Positions 1-5,873 of a DNA stretch of 5,873 bases are shown here, in pieces; positions within the stretch are counted from its first letter, which is position 1, and each line of letters opens with the position of its first letter. The notes under the pieces were generated by a model, which did no database searches, was not told the DNA's origin, and saw only the letters and a program-made list of their open reading frames with translations. The stretch is from Phycisphaerales bacterium (GTDB lineage: Bacteria > Planctomycetota > Phycisphaerae > Phycisphaerales > UBA1924). The position numbers and the translations under genes were made by a program. The DNA lies in assembly GCA_030680655.1 (NCBI GenBank), contig JAUXUZ010000397.1, forward strand, positions 1 to 5,873, in the 5' to 3' direction.

Positions 1-171
1 CAGCAGGCGCTGGCGGGCACCGAGGCCGCCGAGCTGGGCGCCTACACCGAGTACAACGCCGCCATCGCCCGCCTGTACGCGGCGATGGGAACCGCCCTCG
101 AACGCAACCGCATCCTCTTCTCTGTTCCCAACGCGACCGACCCGCTCCCGGGCGACAGGACCAACCCGTGA
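1..171 (+). CDS. TolC-family outer-membrane efflux protein, C-terminal end (partial)
   Basis: An open frame enters from the left edge in frame 1 and ends at the TGA at 169-171, giving 56 visible residues. The end resembles the C-terminal helix of TolC/outer-membrane-factor proteins: a segment reading AYTEYNAAIARLYAAMGTAL followed by ERNRILF, where the family typically has a Tyr-Asn pair, an Ala/Leu-rich helix, then a Gly and a Leu-Glu-Arg-Asn-like turn. Such proteins form trimeric outer-membrane channels for tripartite efflux or type I secretion. The tail after the helix is polar and Pro-rich, as expected past the end of the fold. The stop overlaps the next gene's start by four bases, so translational coupling with the Sua5 gene is likely. 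The family call rests on a short segment and is moderate. Another coiled-coil envelope protein cannot be excluded. Confidence 0.6.
   Translation, partial: QQALAGTEAAELGAYTEYNAAIARLYAAMGTALERNRILFSVPNATDPLPGDRTNP
157..160 (+). promoter_or_regulatory. Shine-Dalgarno-like AGGA for the Sua5 gene
   Basis: AGGA lies inside the end of the upstream coding sequence, seven bases before the GTG at 168. This supports the GTG as the true start. It also supports coupled translation, because the start shares the bases GTGA with the upstream stop. Confidence 0.55.
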
Positions 172-1232
172 GCGATCCGTTCGACTTCTCCCTGATCGAC
201 GCCGCCGCCGAACGCCTCCGATCGGGCGGCCTTGTCGCCTTCCCGACCGAGACGGTCTACGGCCTGGGCGCAGACGCCCTCAGCGCTGACGCCGTCGAGC
301 GCGTGTTCCAGGCCAAGGGCCGCCCCGCCGCCAACCCGCTCATCGTCCACGTCACCGGCATCGACATGGCCGCCACGCTCGTTGACGGGCCGCTGGGAGA
401 TGACGCGACCCGCCTCATGCGGGCGTTCTGGCCCGGGCCCCTCTCGATCGTTCTTCCGCGGCACCAGCGGGTCCCCGGCATCGTCACCGGCGGCGGGCCG
501 AGCGTCGCCCTGCGCTGCCCCGACCACCCGATCGCCCTCGCGCTGCTCTTCGCGTTCGGCGGGCCGCTGGTAGGCCCCAGCGCAAACAAGAGCGGGACCG
601 TTTCACCCACCACTGCTGCTCATGTCCGCGAGGCGTTCGACGGCCAGACGGCCCTCGTGCTTGACGGCGGTGCCTGCCAGACCGGCATCGAGAGCACCGT
701 CATCCGCCTGGAGCAGGCAGGGGCCGGCGCCGGCGGCGGGAGTTCGATGGGCGGCGGCGCAACGATTCTGCGCCCCGGCGTCGTCGGCGCTGAGCAGCTC
801 GAGGCCGTGCTCGAGGCACCGGTCCGCTTCGGCCCGGGCATCAGCGAGGCCGGGGCGCCGCTGCCGTCACCGGGGATGCTCGCGAGCCACTACGCGCCGC
901 GTGCTCGGACGGTGCTCTTCTCTGATTGGAGCGAGCTCGAGCTGTTCGCGGAGGAGGCCGACTCGGCTTCGATCGCGGTGCTCTCCCACTCGATCCTCGC
1001 AGAGGAGTCGGACTTACCCCCACGCGCCATTCTCCACCGCCTGCCCGCCACCGCGACCGAATACGCCGCGGCCCTCTACTGCACGCTCCGGGAAGCCGAT
1101 GCACCGGGCACCTCGTTGATCGCCGTACACAGGCCGCCGCTGCCCCAGTACGCGCAAGCGGACTCTCCAGAGGCCGCGGCCATCTGGCGTGCCGTTCACG
1201 ACCGGCTCATGCGTGCGGCCGCGCCAAGGTGA
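168..1232 (+). CDS. sua5: Threonylcarbamoyl-AMP synthase, Sua5/YciO/YrdC family
   Basis: This complete 354-residue protein makes threonylcarbamoyl-AMP from threonine, bicarbonate and ATP in the cytoplasm, the first step of the t6A37 modification of ANN-decoding tRNAs. The YrdC domain spans about residues 8-205, with FPTETVYGLG at 25-34, KGRPAANPL at 50-58, WPGPL at 88-92, ALRCPDHP at 114-121, GPSANKSG at 136-143 and ESTVI at 175-179. The C-terminal Sua5 domain follows the conserved linker SPGM (234-237) and HYAP (241-244) and runs to about 345. The length fits the long two-domain Sua5 form rather than the short TsaC form of about 190 residues. GTG at 168 is chosen because the YrdC domain starts within ten residues of it and an AGGA sits seven bases upstream. 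Odd: a Gly/Ala/Ser-rich stretch at about 184-198 lies between ESTVI and LRPG. The gene is convergent with the next one. Confidence 0.95.
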   Translation: MSDPFDFSLIDAAAERLRSGGLVAFPTETVYGLGADALSADAVERVFQAKGRPAANPLIVHVTGIDMAATLVDGPLGDDATRLMRAFWPGPLSIVLPRHQRVPGIVTGGGPSVALRCPDHPIALALLFAFGGPLVGPSANKSGTVSPTTAAHVREAFDGQTALVLDGGACQTGIESTVIRLEQAGAGAGGGSSMGGGATILRPGVVGAEQLEAVLEAPVRFGPGISEAGAPLPSPGMLASHYAPRARTVLFSDWSELELFAEEADSASIAVLSHSILAEESDLPPRAILHRLPATATEYAAALYCTLREADAPGTSLIAVHRPPLPQYAQADSPEAAAIWRAVHDRLMRAAAPR

Positions 1233-1256
1233 ACCGATCGGCTCGTACTCGTTGGC
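1233..1256. other. Convergent intergenic gap of 24 bases, no clear terminator
   Basis: The gap separates the stop of the Sua5 gene from the stop of the - strand synthetase gene. It contains a perfect 8-base palindrome CCGATCGG at 1234-1241. GGCTC occurs at 1240-1244 and again at 1254-1258, the second copy crossing into the synthetase gene's stop codon. Neither makes a convincing stem followed by a T-run on either strand, so no intrinsic terminator is called. Confidence 0.7.
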
Positions 1257-4200
1257 TCAGTCCCACGCAGTTTGATTCGGCTTGGCAGAGTCTGGTCGTG
1301 ACCCGCCCGATGCCGCCGCCCAGAGGGCCTCGATGGGCCCTCGCTTGAAACGGCGGAACCAGAGCACCGTCAGCGGCACGGCCAACGCAACATAGCCGGC
1401 GAAGGCGAGCATGCCTGTCGAGACCGACCATTCCTCGCTCCCGACGACCGCGCGGAGCGGAACGTAGACCAGGCACACGTGCAGGATGTAATGGGTGAGC
1501 GAGGCGCGGCCGAACAGGCCGATCTCTAACGCCACCCGACCGAGCGACCGCGTCCCCTGCCACCAGGCTAGACCGGCGATCGCTGCGACCGCAAACCCAC
1601 CGGAGACAAGCACGAATGGAGCTGTTGCTAGCTCCTCCCAGTTACTAACGAGCAGGTCCGCCGCGCCGCCGAGGTCATCGGCGTGAACACCCGCCAAGCT
1701 CACCAGCAACTGCGAAACGACGAACACGGCCACGGCCGTGCCGAACCACCGCTTTGTTGTGCGCAGCTCCTTCCACCGATGCGCAAGCAGCATGCCCACC
1801 AGCGGGAAAGCAAGCCACGGGAGCAGCGGGTAGCTGCCGTCGAAGGTCAGCGCCCGCAGCGTGGCCCAGCCGATCGCGCCATCCGTCGCGTGGCTGCCGT
1901 CATCGTTCCAGTCCGCCGACACGTACTCCCCTAGCAGCGCCGGCACCGCCGGAGCGAGCGCCACCAGCAACACAGCGACCGCCAGCACCGCTCGCTCGCC
2001 CAGACGGCGCAACCCCATCGCGATCACCATCATCACCGCGAACGGAACGAGGATCTCCGTCGGCCACGCGAGGGCGTGGAACGCAACGCCCGCAACCGCC
2101 AGCGCCGCTGCTCTGCGAACGAGGTACCAGCGGCTCCGTCCGTCGCGCGCTGCGCGCCTTGCCTGCAGCTCCCACGCCACCCCCGCGAGCACGCAGAACA
2201 TCGCGGCCGACTTCCCCTCCAGGAACGCGGCGGCAGCGGTCCATGGAAGTACCGCGCTGCCATCTCCCCTCTCGCTGGGCACAAAGTGCATGTAGATCAT
2301 CCCCGCGACCGCCAGGCCCCTTGCGATGTCGAGGAACGCGTAGCGACCCTTCAGCGCTGCGTGCGCCAGCGCTGCAAGATCCGTTTCACCTGTCGGGACA
2401 TCGGTGTGGGCTTGCGCTGACTGAGCCTGCACCGGGCAACCGCTGTACGCGCGGCCGGGTTGCAGACGCTCGTGCTTCATGACCACGCTGTTGGGCGACA
2501 CTGTCGCGCCGGCCCCAACCTCCGCGCCGTAGAACAGCACGGCAGACTCGCCGACGGTCGCCCCTTTGCGGACGAACACCGGCGCGAGCTTCAGCACGCG
2601 GTCTTCGAAGCTGTGCGCCTGGTAGTTGGCGTTGACGGTTGCGCCGTCCTCGATCACGATCATGTCCGGGTCGGCGACGTGCCCAAGGCCGGGGCCGAGC
2701 ACGACCCGCCGCCCGATCCGCACGCCCATCGCGCGCAGGTACGCGTTGAGCCAGAGCGTCCCCTCCAGCGTGGCGAGCACCGGCGTGGCGTAGAACTGCC
2801 AGGCGACATAAAGGAAGTCCCACCGGCTGCACCAGCACGACCACAGCGGGTGCTGCCCGGCCCGCGCCCGCCCCAGCAGCAGCCACTTCAGGGCGATCAC
2901 CGCCGCGCACGACACGGCGGCGACCGCGAGCGTCGAAGCCGGAACAAGGAGCAGCACGGTGACTGGCCACGACGCATCGACGACCGTCGCGCCCCAGATC
3001 CACAGCGCGCCGAGGATGATCGGGAGCACCGGGATCGCAAACCGCAGCGCCTCCCAGAACAGGCGTGTGCAGAACCGCAGCGCACCGGGGCTGTGCGTCA
3101 GCCGCCGGTCAACGCTGACAACGTCCCTCCGCGGGAGTTCCATCGGCGGGTGACCGAACCACGATGTTCCCGGCGCGAAGCGACCGCCACCGCCGTCGGC
3201 AACGGTGCTCACGCCGACGAAGAAGTCGTCGGGAAGCTCCGCGCCGGCGGGGATGACCACGTGGTTGCCAAGGAACGTCCCGCGCCCCAGCGACGTCTGG
3301 CCGACCGTGACGGTGCCGCGGTGAACCCGCGGCCCGCCCAGGTAGATCCCGTCTGCGAAGAAGCTCTCCTCGCCGATCCGCAGCGACTCGGGCACAACAT
3401 CGGTGATCGTGCTGATCTCGCAGCCACGCCCGATGTTCATGCCCGCCAGGCGCAGCCAGATCGGCCAGAACATCGTCCCCGTCAGCCACAGCCCCGCCGA
3501 CTCAACCGCGGCGGCCTTGTGCCAGATGCGCAGGTACGAGAAGCTCCAGCGGTGGATCGTGCCGGGGCGGACAACGCCAGCCCACCGGGCGCTGAGCGCC
3601 GTCGCCACCAGCCAACCCGGAACAGCCGCCACCGACACGAGGATGACAACCGCGAGCCACTGCACCGACCAGGACGGCTCGGCCAGCCACGCGGCGACAC
3701 GCTCTCCGTCAAGGCCGACAACCAGACCCATGACACCGAACACGCCAAGAAGCAGTGCCGCCGCTCCCGCGCGGGGCACAGAGGTAAGCAGCAAGTGCGC
3801 GATCGTGTACACGGTCGGCGATCCTGCGCTCCCAGATTCTGGCGTCGGTGCTTCCGGAGCACTGCCCGCCCGCACCGCGGGGACGCCATCCCACCGCTCG
3901 CCCGCCGGAACCCGCGCACCCGGCGGAAGCCACGAGAGGGCCGCCACGAACCCGCGCGACTCCACCACCGCGTGCCCGCTGACTGTCGCGCGGATGTCGA
4001 TGGTCGCTCCGTCCTGTACCTCAACCGGGCCGATGCACAGGCAGCCGCCTTCCAGTTCAACCAGGCCAAGGCGTGCGTCGCTTGAGAGCGTCACATCGTC
4101 ACCGAGGGTGAGCAGGTCCCAGCCGCCCTGCTGCAGGTTCACCCCGCGGTGCACGTGCACGCGGCGGCCCACCTTTGCGCCCAGCAGCCGTAAGACGACG

Positions 4201-5873
4201 CCGTACATGGCGGTTCCGGCCAGGAGGTTCCACGGGATCGCACGGGCTGCGCTTTGAACGATCCAGTGGCGGAGGAAGAGGCTGCTCCAGACCGGCGTTC
4301 GGATCGGCCGGTACTCGCCGATCAGGGCCAGCTTCAGCACGACGGTCACCATCACCGTGAGCGCGGTATACGCAACCAGACCCGCCAGCGCGAGAGGGAG
4401 CTCAAGTACGAGCGTCCAGGCCAGCCCGAACCGGTCGAGCATCAGCGGCAGCAGATCGAAAGTGATCGTGTACGCCGCCACGCTCACCGCGAGCACACCC
4501 ACCAGCACCCACACACCCTGACCGATGGTCACCCAGAACGGCCGGGCCACGCCGCCCTCTGTTGGCGCTGGCGCTACTGCCCGCTGAGCCACGCCTTCGG
4601 CCGCGGGCGCAGCGCAGTGGGCGAGCTGCGCCGCGGTGCGCGCGACGTACAGGTCCCGCGTCGTGATCGAAGCTGTGGCCGGGTCCTCACGCAATCGGCA
4701 AATCACCGCGACCGCCGAGAGTGAGTCGCCACCCAGGTCGACAAAGAAGTCGTCGTGGACCGACACCGCACTCGCCGTCCGCAAGGCCGCCGCGAACGCG
4801 ACGACAATCGCCGCTTCCCGCTCGTTGCCCGGTGCGACCACTTCGCGCCCGCTCGGCTCGCCGCCGTCACCCGGCCCAAGGGTCGGCAGCCGCTTGCGGT
4901 CCACCTTTCCACCAACGCTCCGCGGCAGCGCATCAACAAGGCCCAACCGCGCGGGGACCATGTACGGCGGAAGCGTGCGACGAAGCCACGCCCTAGCGGC
5001 CGCAACGTCGGGCGGCTGGCGCGGGTCCGCCGCAACAACGTGCGCCGTCAACAACGCATCGGGCCCTTCTCCCTGGACCCGGCACGCCGCCTCGCGCACG
5101 CCCGGGCACTGCGCCAGGCACGCCTCGACCGCCTCGAGTTCAATCCGGTACCCGCGCAGCTTGACCTGTGCATCGATGCGCCCGAGGTAGACCAGCTCAC
5201 CGCTCGGCTCGCGTCTGACGAGATCGCCCGTTCGATAGATGCGGCCAAACTCCGGGTGATCGGGGAACTTCTCGCGTGTGACATCCGGTCGGCCACGGTA
5301 GCCGCGTGCGAGCCCGATGCCACCGATGCATAGCTCACCCTGCTCGCCGTCGGAAACGGCCCGAAGTTGCTCATCCGCCACCCACGCGGTGTGTCCTGGC
5401 ACTGGGCGGCCGATCGTCACCGCGCCGCCGGGAGCAACATCGCCACGCACAACCGTCACCGTGCACTCGGTGGGCCCGTAGCCGTTCACCAGCCGTCGCC
5501 CGCGCCCCCACTGAGCGGCAAGGTCCGCGGTGAGCGCCTCGCCACCCACGTACAGCAGCCGCAACTCGGGCAGCGCGGCCGACGGGTCGGGGCAGCCGGT
5601 CGTTCGAAGGAGCGTCGGCGGTGGGCAGAAGACGCTGATACGTTCGTTCTTCAGCCACGGAACCAGGTCCGGCCCCATACGGCTGGTGTGGTCATCCATC
5701 ACCACCAGCGTCGCCCCGACCGCGAACGCAAGCCAGGTCTCCTCGATCGACGAGTCGTATGCGGCCGATGACCCCTGCCCGACGCGGTCGCAGGGCGTCA
5801 GGCCAAACTCTCTGACATCAGACTCAACGAGGTTGACGATCGAGCGGTGCTCGATCATCACGCCCTTTGGTGT
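1257..5873 (-). CDS. Pls/PosA-type membrane NRPS with C-terminal acyltransferase-like fusion (5' partial)
   Basis: The visible 1538 residues are open at the right edge and end at the TGA at 1257-1259. Residue numbers here count the GTG codon at 5859-5861 as 1. That GTG is not the start, since TPKG before it is the tail of adenylation motif A3. Order: adenylation domain (to about 326), carrier domain (345-415, Ser380), three repeats of two membrane helices plus a left-handed beta-helix domain (441-665, 683-912, 930-1147), then a membrane domain of about ten helices (1170-1510). The first three parts match epsilon-poly-L-lysine synthetase (Pls), which activates an amino acid, loads it on a carrier and makes isopeptide bonds with three tandem membrane-linked domains. 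No condensation or thioesterase domain is visible. The C-terminal HGSNAT/DUF418-like part is extra relative to Pls. The product is unknown. About 170 residues of the adenylation domain should lie outside the window. Confidence 0.9.
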   Translation of the reverse strand, partial: TPKGVMIEHRSIVNLVESDVREFGLTPCDRVGQGSSAAYDSSIEETWLAFAVGATLVVMDDHTSRMGPDLVPWLKNERISVFCPPPTLLRTTGCPDPSAALPELRLLYVGGEALTADLAAQWGRGRRLVNGYGPTECTVTVVRGDVAPGGAVTIGRPVPGHTAWVADEQLRAVSDGEQGELCIGGIGLARGYRGRPDVTREKFPDHPEFGRIYRTGDLVRREPSGELVYLGRIDAQVKLRGYRIELEAVEACLAQCPGVREAACRVQGEGPDALLTAHVVAADPRQPPDVAAARAWLRRTLPPYMVPARLGLVDALPRSVGGKVDRKRLPTLGPGDGGEPSGREVVAPGNEREAAIVVAFAAALRTASAVSVHDDFFVDLGGDSLSAVAVICRLREDPATASITTRDLYVARTAAQLAHCAAPAAEGVAQRAVAPAPTEGGVARPFWVTIGQGVWVLVGVLAVSVAAYTITFDLLPLMLDRFGLAWTLVLELPLALAGLVAYTALTVMVTVVLKLALIGEYRPIRTPVWSSLFLRHWIVQSAARAIPWNLLAGTAMYGVVLRLLGAKVGRRVHVHRGVNLQQGGWDLLTLGDDVTLSSDARLGLVELEGGCLCIGPVEVQDGATIDIRATVSGHAVVESRGFVAALSWLPPGARVPAGERWDGVPAVRAGSAPEAPTPESGSAGSPTVYTIAHLLLTSVPRAGAAALLLGVFGVMGLVVGLDGERVAAWLAEPSWSVQWLAVVILVSVAAVPGWLVATALSARWAGVVRPGTIHRWSFSYLRIWHKAAAVESAGLWLTGTMFWPIWLRLAGMNIGRGCEISTITDVVPESLRIGEESFFADGIYLGGPRVHRGTVTVGQTSLGRGTFLGNHVVIPAGAELPDDFFVGVSTVADGGGGRFAPGTSWFGHPPMELPRRDVVSVDRRLTHSPGALRFCTRLFWEALRFAIPVLPIILGALWIWGATVVDASWPVTVLLLVPASTLAVAAVSCAAVIALKWLLLGRARAGQHPLWSCWCSRWDFLYVAWQFYATPVLATLEGTLWLNAYLRAMGVRIGRRVVLGPGLGHVADPDMIVIEDGATVNANYQAHSFEDRVLKLAPVFVRKGATVGESAVLFYGAEVGAGATVSPNSVVMKHERLQPGRAYSGCPVQAQSAQAHTDVPTGETDLAALAHAALKGRYAFLDIARGLAVAGMIYMHFVPSERGDGSAVLPWTAAAAFLEGKSAAMFCVLAGVAWELQARRAARDGRSRWYLVRRAAALAVAGVAFHALAWPTEILVPFAVMMVIAMGLRRLGERAVLAVAVLLVALAPAVPALLGEYVSADWNDDGSHATDGAIGWATLRALTFDGSYPLLPWLAFPLVGMLLAHRWKELRTTKRWFGTAVAVFVVSQLLVSLAGVHADDLGGAADLLVSNWEELATAPFVLVSGGFAVAAIAGLAWWQGTRSLGRVALEIGLFGRASLTHYILHVCLVYVPLRAVVGSEEWSVSTGMLAFAGYVALAVPLTVLWFRRFKRGPIEALWAAASGGSRPDSAKPNQTAWD
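1332..2354 (-). other. C-terminal HGSNAT/DUF1624/DUF418-like multi-pass acyltransferase domain
   Basis: Residues about 1170-1510 form some ten hydrophobic segments. The start, RYAFLDIARGLAVAGMIYMH (1173-1192), matches the Leu-Asp-x-x-Arg-Gly opening of the HGSNAT/DUF1624 and DUF418 membrane families. LEGKSAAMFCVLAGVAW (1214-1230), GSYPLLPWLAFPLVGMLLA (1342-1360) and GRASLTHYILH (1451-1461) match later landmarks of the same superfamily. Characterised relatives move acetyl groups across a membrane onto sugars, and many bacterial members have no known substrate. The domain is joined to module 3 by a linker of about 20 residues with no stop or frameshift. Acyltransferase-3 proteins share this general topology and are the main alternative. 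The substrate is unknown. Confidence 0.75.
2421..3074 (-). other. Pls-type module 3: two membrane helices plus left-handed beta-helix domain
   Basis: Hydrophobic segments at about 940-960 and 967-996 precede the signature W1007-S1008, R1013 and W1014, then LRAMGVRIGRR (1042-1052). The beta-helix portion carries AHSFEDRVLKL (1082-1092), with His1083 as the best candidate catalytic residue of the three modules. It then has regular hexapeptide repeats reading VRKGATVGESAVLFYGAEVG (1097-1116), and ends near SGCPVQAQ (1140-1147). Of the three modules this one keeps the acetyltransferase-like character best. Confidence 0.82.
3126..3815 (-). other. Pls-type module 2: two membrane helices plus left-handed beta-helix domain
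   Basis: Hydrophobic segments at about 698-716 and 734-757 precede the signature W772-S773, R778 and W780, then LRLAGMNIGRG (803-813). The beta-helix part spans about 810-890, including SLGRGTFLGNHVVIPAGAEL (857-876), and ends near FGHPPMELPRR (902-912), the usual closing stretch of these modules. Spacing between the signature Trp and the LGA/AGM-type Gly is 35 residues, against 36 in module 1 and 39 in module 3, which supports a common origin of the three units. Confidence 0.8.
3867..4541 (-). other. Pls-type module 1: two membrane helices plus left-handed beta-helix domain
   Basis: Two hydrophobic segments (about 446-468 and 481-513) are followed by the repeat signature W525-S526, R531 and W533, then LRLLGAKVGRR (557-567). 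Hexapeptide-like turns run from about 580 to 640 and end in a VPAGERWDGVPA stretch (651-662), typical of this family. At the place where module 3 has an AHSFEDR stretch this module reads ARLGLVELEGG, without the histidine, so its acyltransferase activity is doubtful. A structural role or a changed mechanism is possible. Confidence 0.8.
4617..4829 (-). other. Peptidyl-carrier (phosphopantetheine) domain
   Basis: The motif DDFFVDLGGDSL at residues 370-381 is a classical carrier site. Ser380 (codon 4722-4724) is the predicted attachment point of the 4'-phosphopantetheine arm, so the protein needs a separate phosphopantetheinyl transferase, and none is seen in this window. It is the only carrier domain visible. 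About 25 residues after it the chain enters the first membrane helix, which would hold the carrier at the membrane surface. Confidence 0.93.
4884..5873 (-). other. Adenylation domain (A3 tail to A10) of the Pls-type synthetase
   Basis: Core motifs appear in the expected order: TPKG (A3 tail, last four codons of the window), YDSSIEE (A4, residues 35-41), NGYGPTE (A5, 126-132), GELCIGGIGLARGY (A6, 175-188), YRTGD (A7, 209-213), GRIDAQVKLRGYRIE (A8, 227-241), LPPYMVPARL (A9, 297-306) and GGKVDRK (A10, 317-323) with the catalytic Lys319 codon at 4905-4907. All visible motifs are intact, so the domain is predicted to be active in forming aminoacyl-AMP. The Asp at pocket position 235 (Asp36 here) is the usual contact to the alpha-amino group and argues for an alpha-amino acid substrate rather than an aryl or fatty acid. 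Confidence 0.93.

Noticed and set aside
42..527. Open frame of 161 codons on the - strand opposite the TolC/Sua5 junction
   Set aside because: It is antisense to two well-supported + strand genes, and the translation has no domain signal.
1233..1256. Intrinsic terminator between the convergent genes
   Set aside because: The only self-complementary stretch is an 8-base palindrome with no loop and no T-run on either strand.
2460..4085. Long open frame of 541 codons on the + strand
   Set aside because: It lies wholly antisense to the synthetase gene. Its translation is low-complexity (Arg, Pro, Ala, His rich) without any recognisable domain, as expected for a shadow frame in GC-rich DNA. The - strand frame has clear domains throughout.
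3403..4257. Open frame of 284 codons on the + strand
   Set aside because: It is antisense to modules 1 and 2 of the synthetase, rich in Ser, Thr, Pro and Arg, with no known motif.
2421..4541. DNA-level tandem repeat underlying the three Pls-type modules
   Set aside because: The similarity is visible only at the protein level, as short spaced residues. I saw no long nucleotide repeat, so any triplication is old.
5859..5861. GTG as the start codon of the synthetase gene
   Set aside because: The four codons before it read T-P-K-G, the end of adenylation motif A3, in the same frame with no stop. The gene therefore continues past the right edge.
1..5873. CRISPR array, tRNA or rRNA gene, insertion sequence or attachment site
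   Set aside because: By eye I saw no spaced direct repeats, tRNA-like fold, transposase frame or terminal inverted repeats. Nearly every base is inside a coding frame. Faint RNA structures cannot be excluded without a covariance-model search.

Overview
This GC-rich bacterial window has almost no non-coding DNA. It carries three genes. Two are on the + strand: the 3' end of a TolC-like outer-membrane efflux gene, and a complete Sua5/TsaC threonylcarbamoyl-AMP synthase. The third, on the - strand, is a very large gene for a membrane-bound nonribosomal peptide synthetase (NRPS) of the Pls/PosA type, named after epsilon-poly-L-lysine synthetase. Its 5' end lies beyond the right edge. The organism cannot be fixed from this sequence. 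High GC, a TolC-type protein and a single-carrier membrane NRPS would fit a Gram-negative high-GC lineage such as Planctomycetota (Phycisphaerae) or Myxococcota. This is a weak inference.

Layout: positions 1-171 hold the last 56 codons and stop of the TolC-like gene. Its stop overlaps by four bases (GTGA) the GTG start of the Sua5 gene (168-1232), so the two are probably co-transcribed. After a 24-base convergent gap (1233-1256) the - strand gene fills 1257-5873 and is still open at the window end. Its first visible residues are the tail of the adenylation core motif A3 (TPKG), so only its N-terminal part is missing.

The - strand protein reads, from N to C terminus: adenylation domain (A3 tail to A10), one peptidyl-carrier domain with the LGGDSL phosphopantetheine site, three tandem modules each made of about two membrane helices and a left-handed beta-helix acyltransferase-like domain, and a C-terminal multi-pass domain of about 340 residues resembling the HGSNAT/DUF1624/DUF418 acyltransferases. 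There is no classical condensation domain and no thioesterase domain in the visible part. The first three parts match the Pls plan: an amino acid is activated, loaded on the carrier and joined by unusual membrane-linked domains, often iteratively. The adenylation pocket can be read as D-S-E-C-Y-G-G-V-T-K, which resembles a lysine code. The added C-terminal acyltransferase-like domain is the most unusual point. It suggests that one polypeptide makes a short or polymeric (iso)peptide and may also acylate it, or a membrane partner. That joint function is inference.
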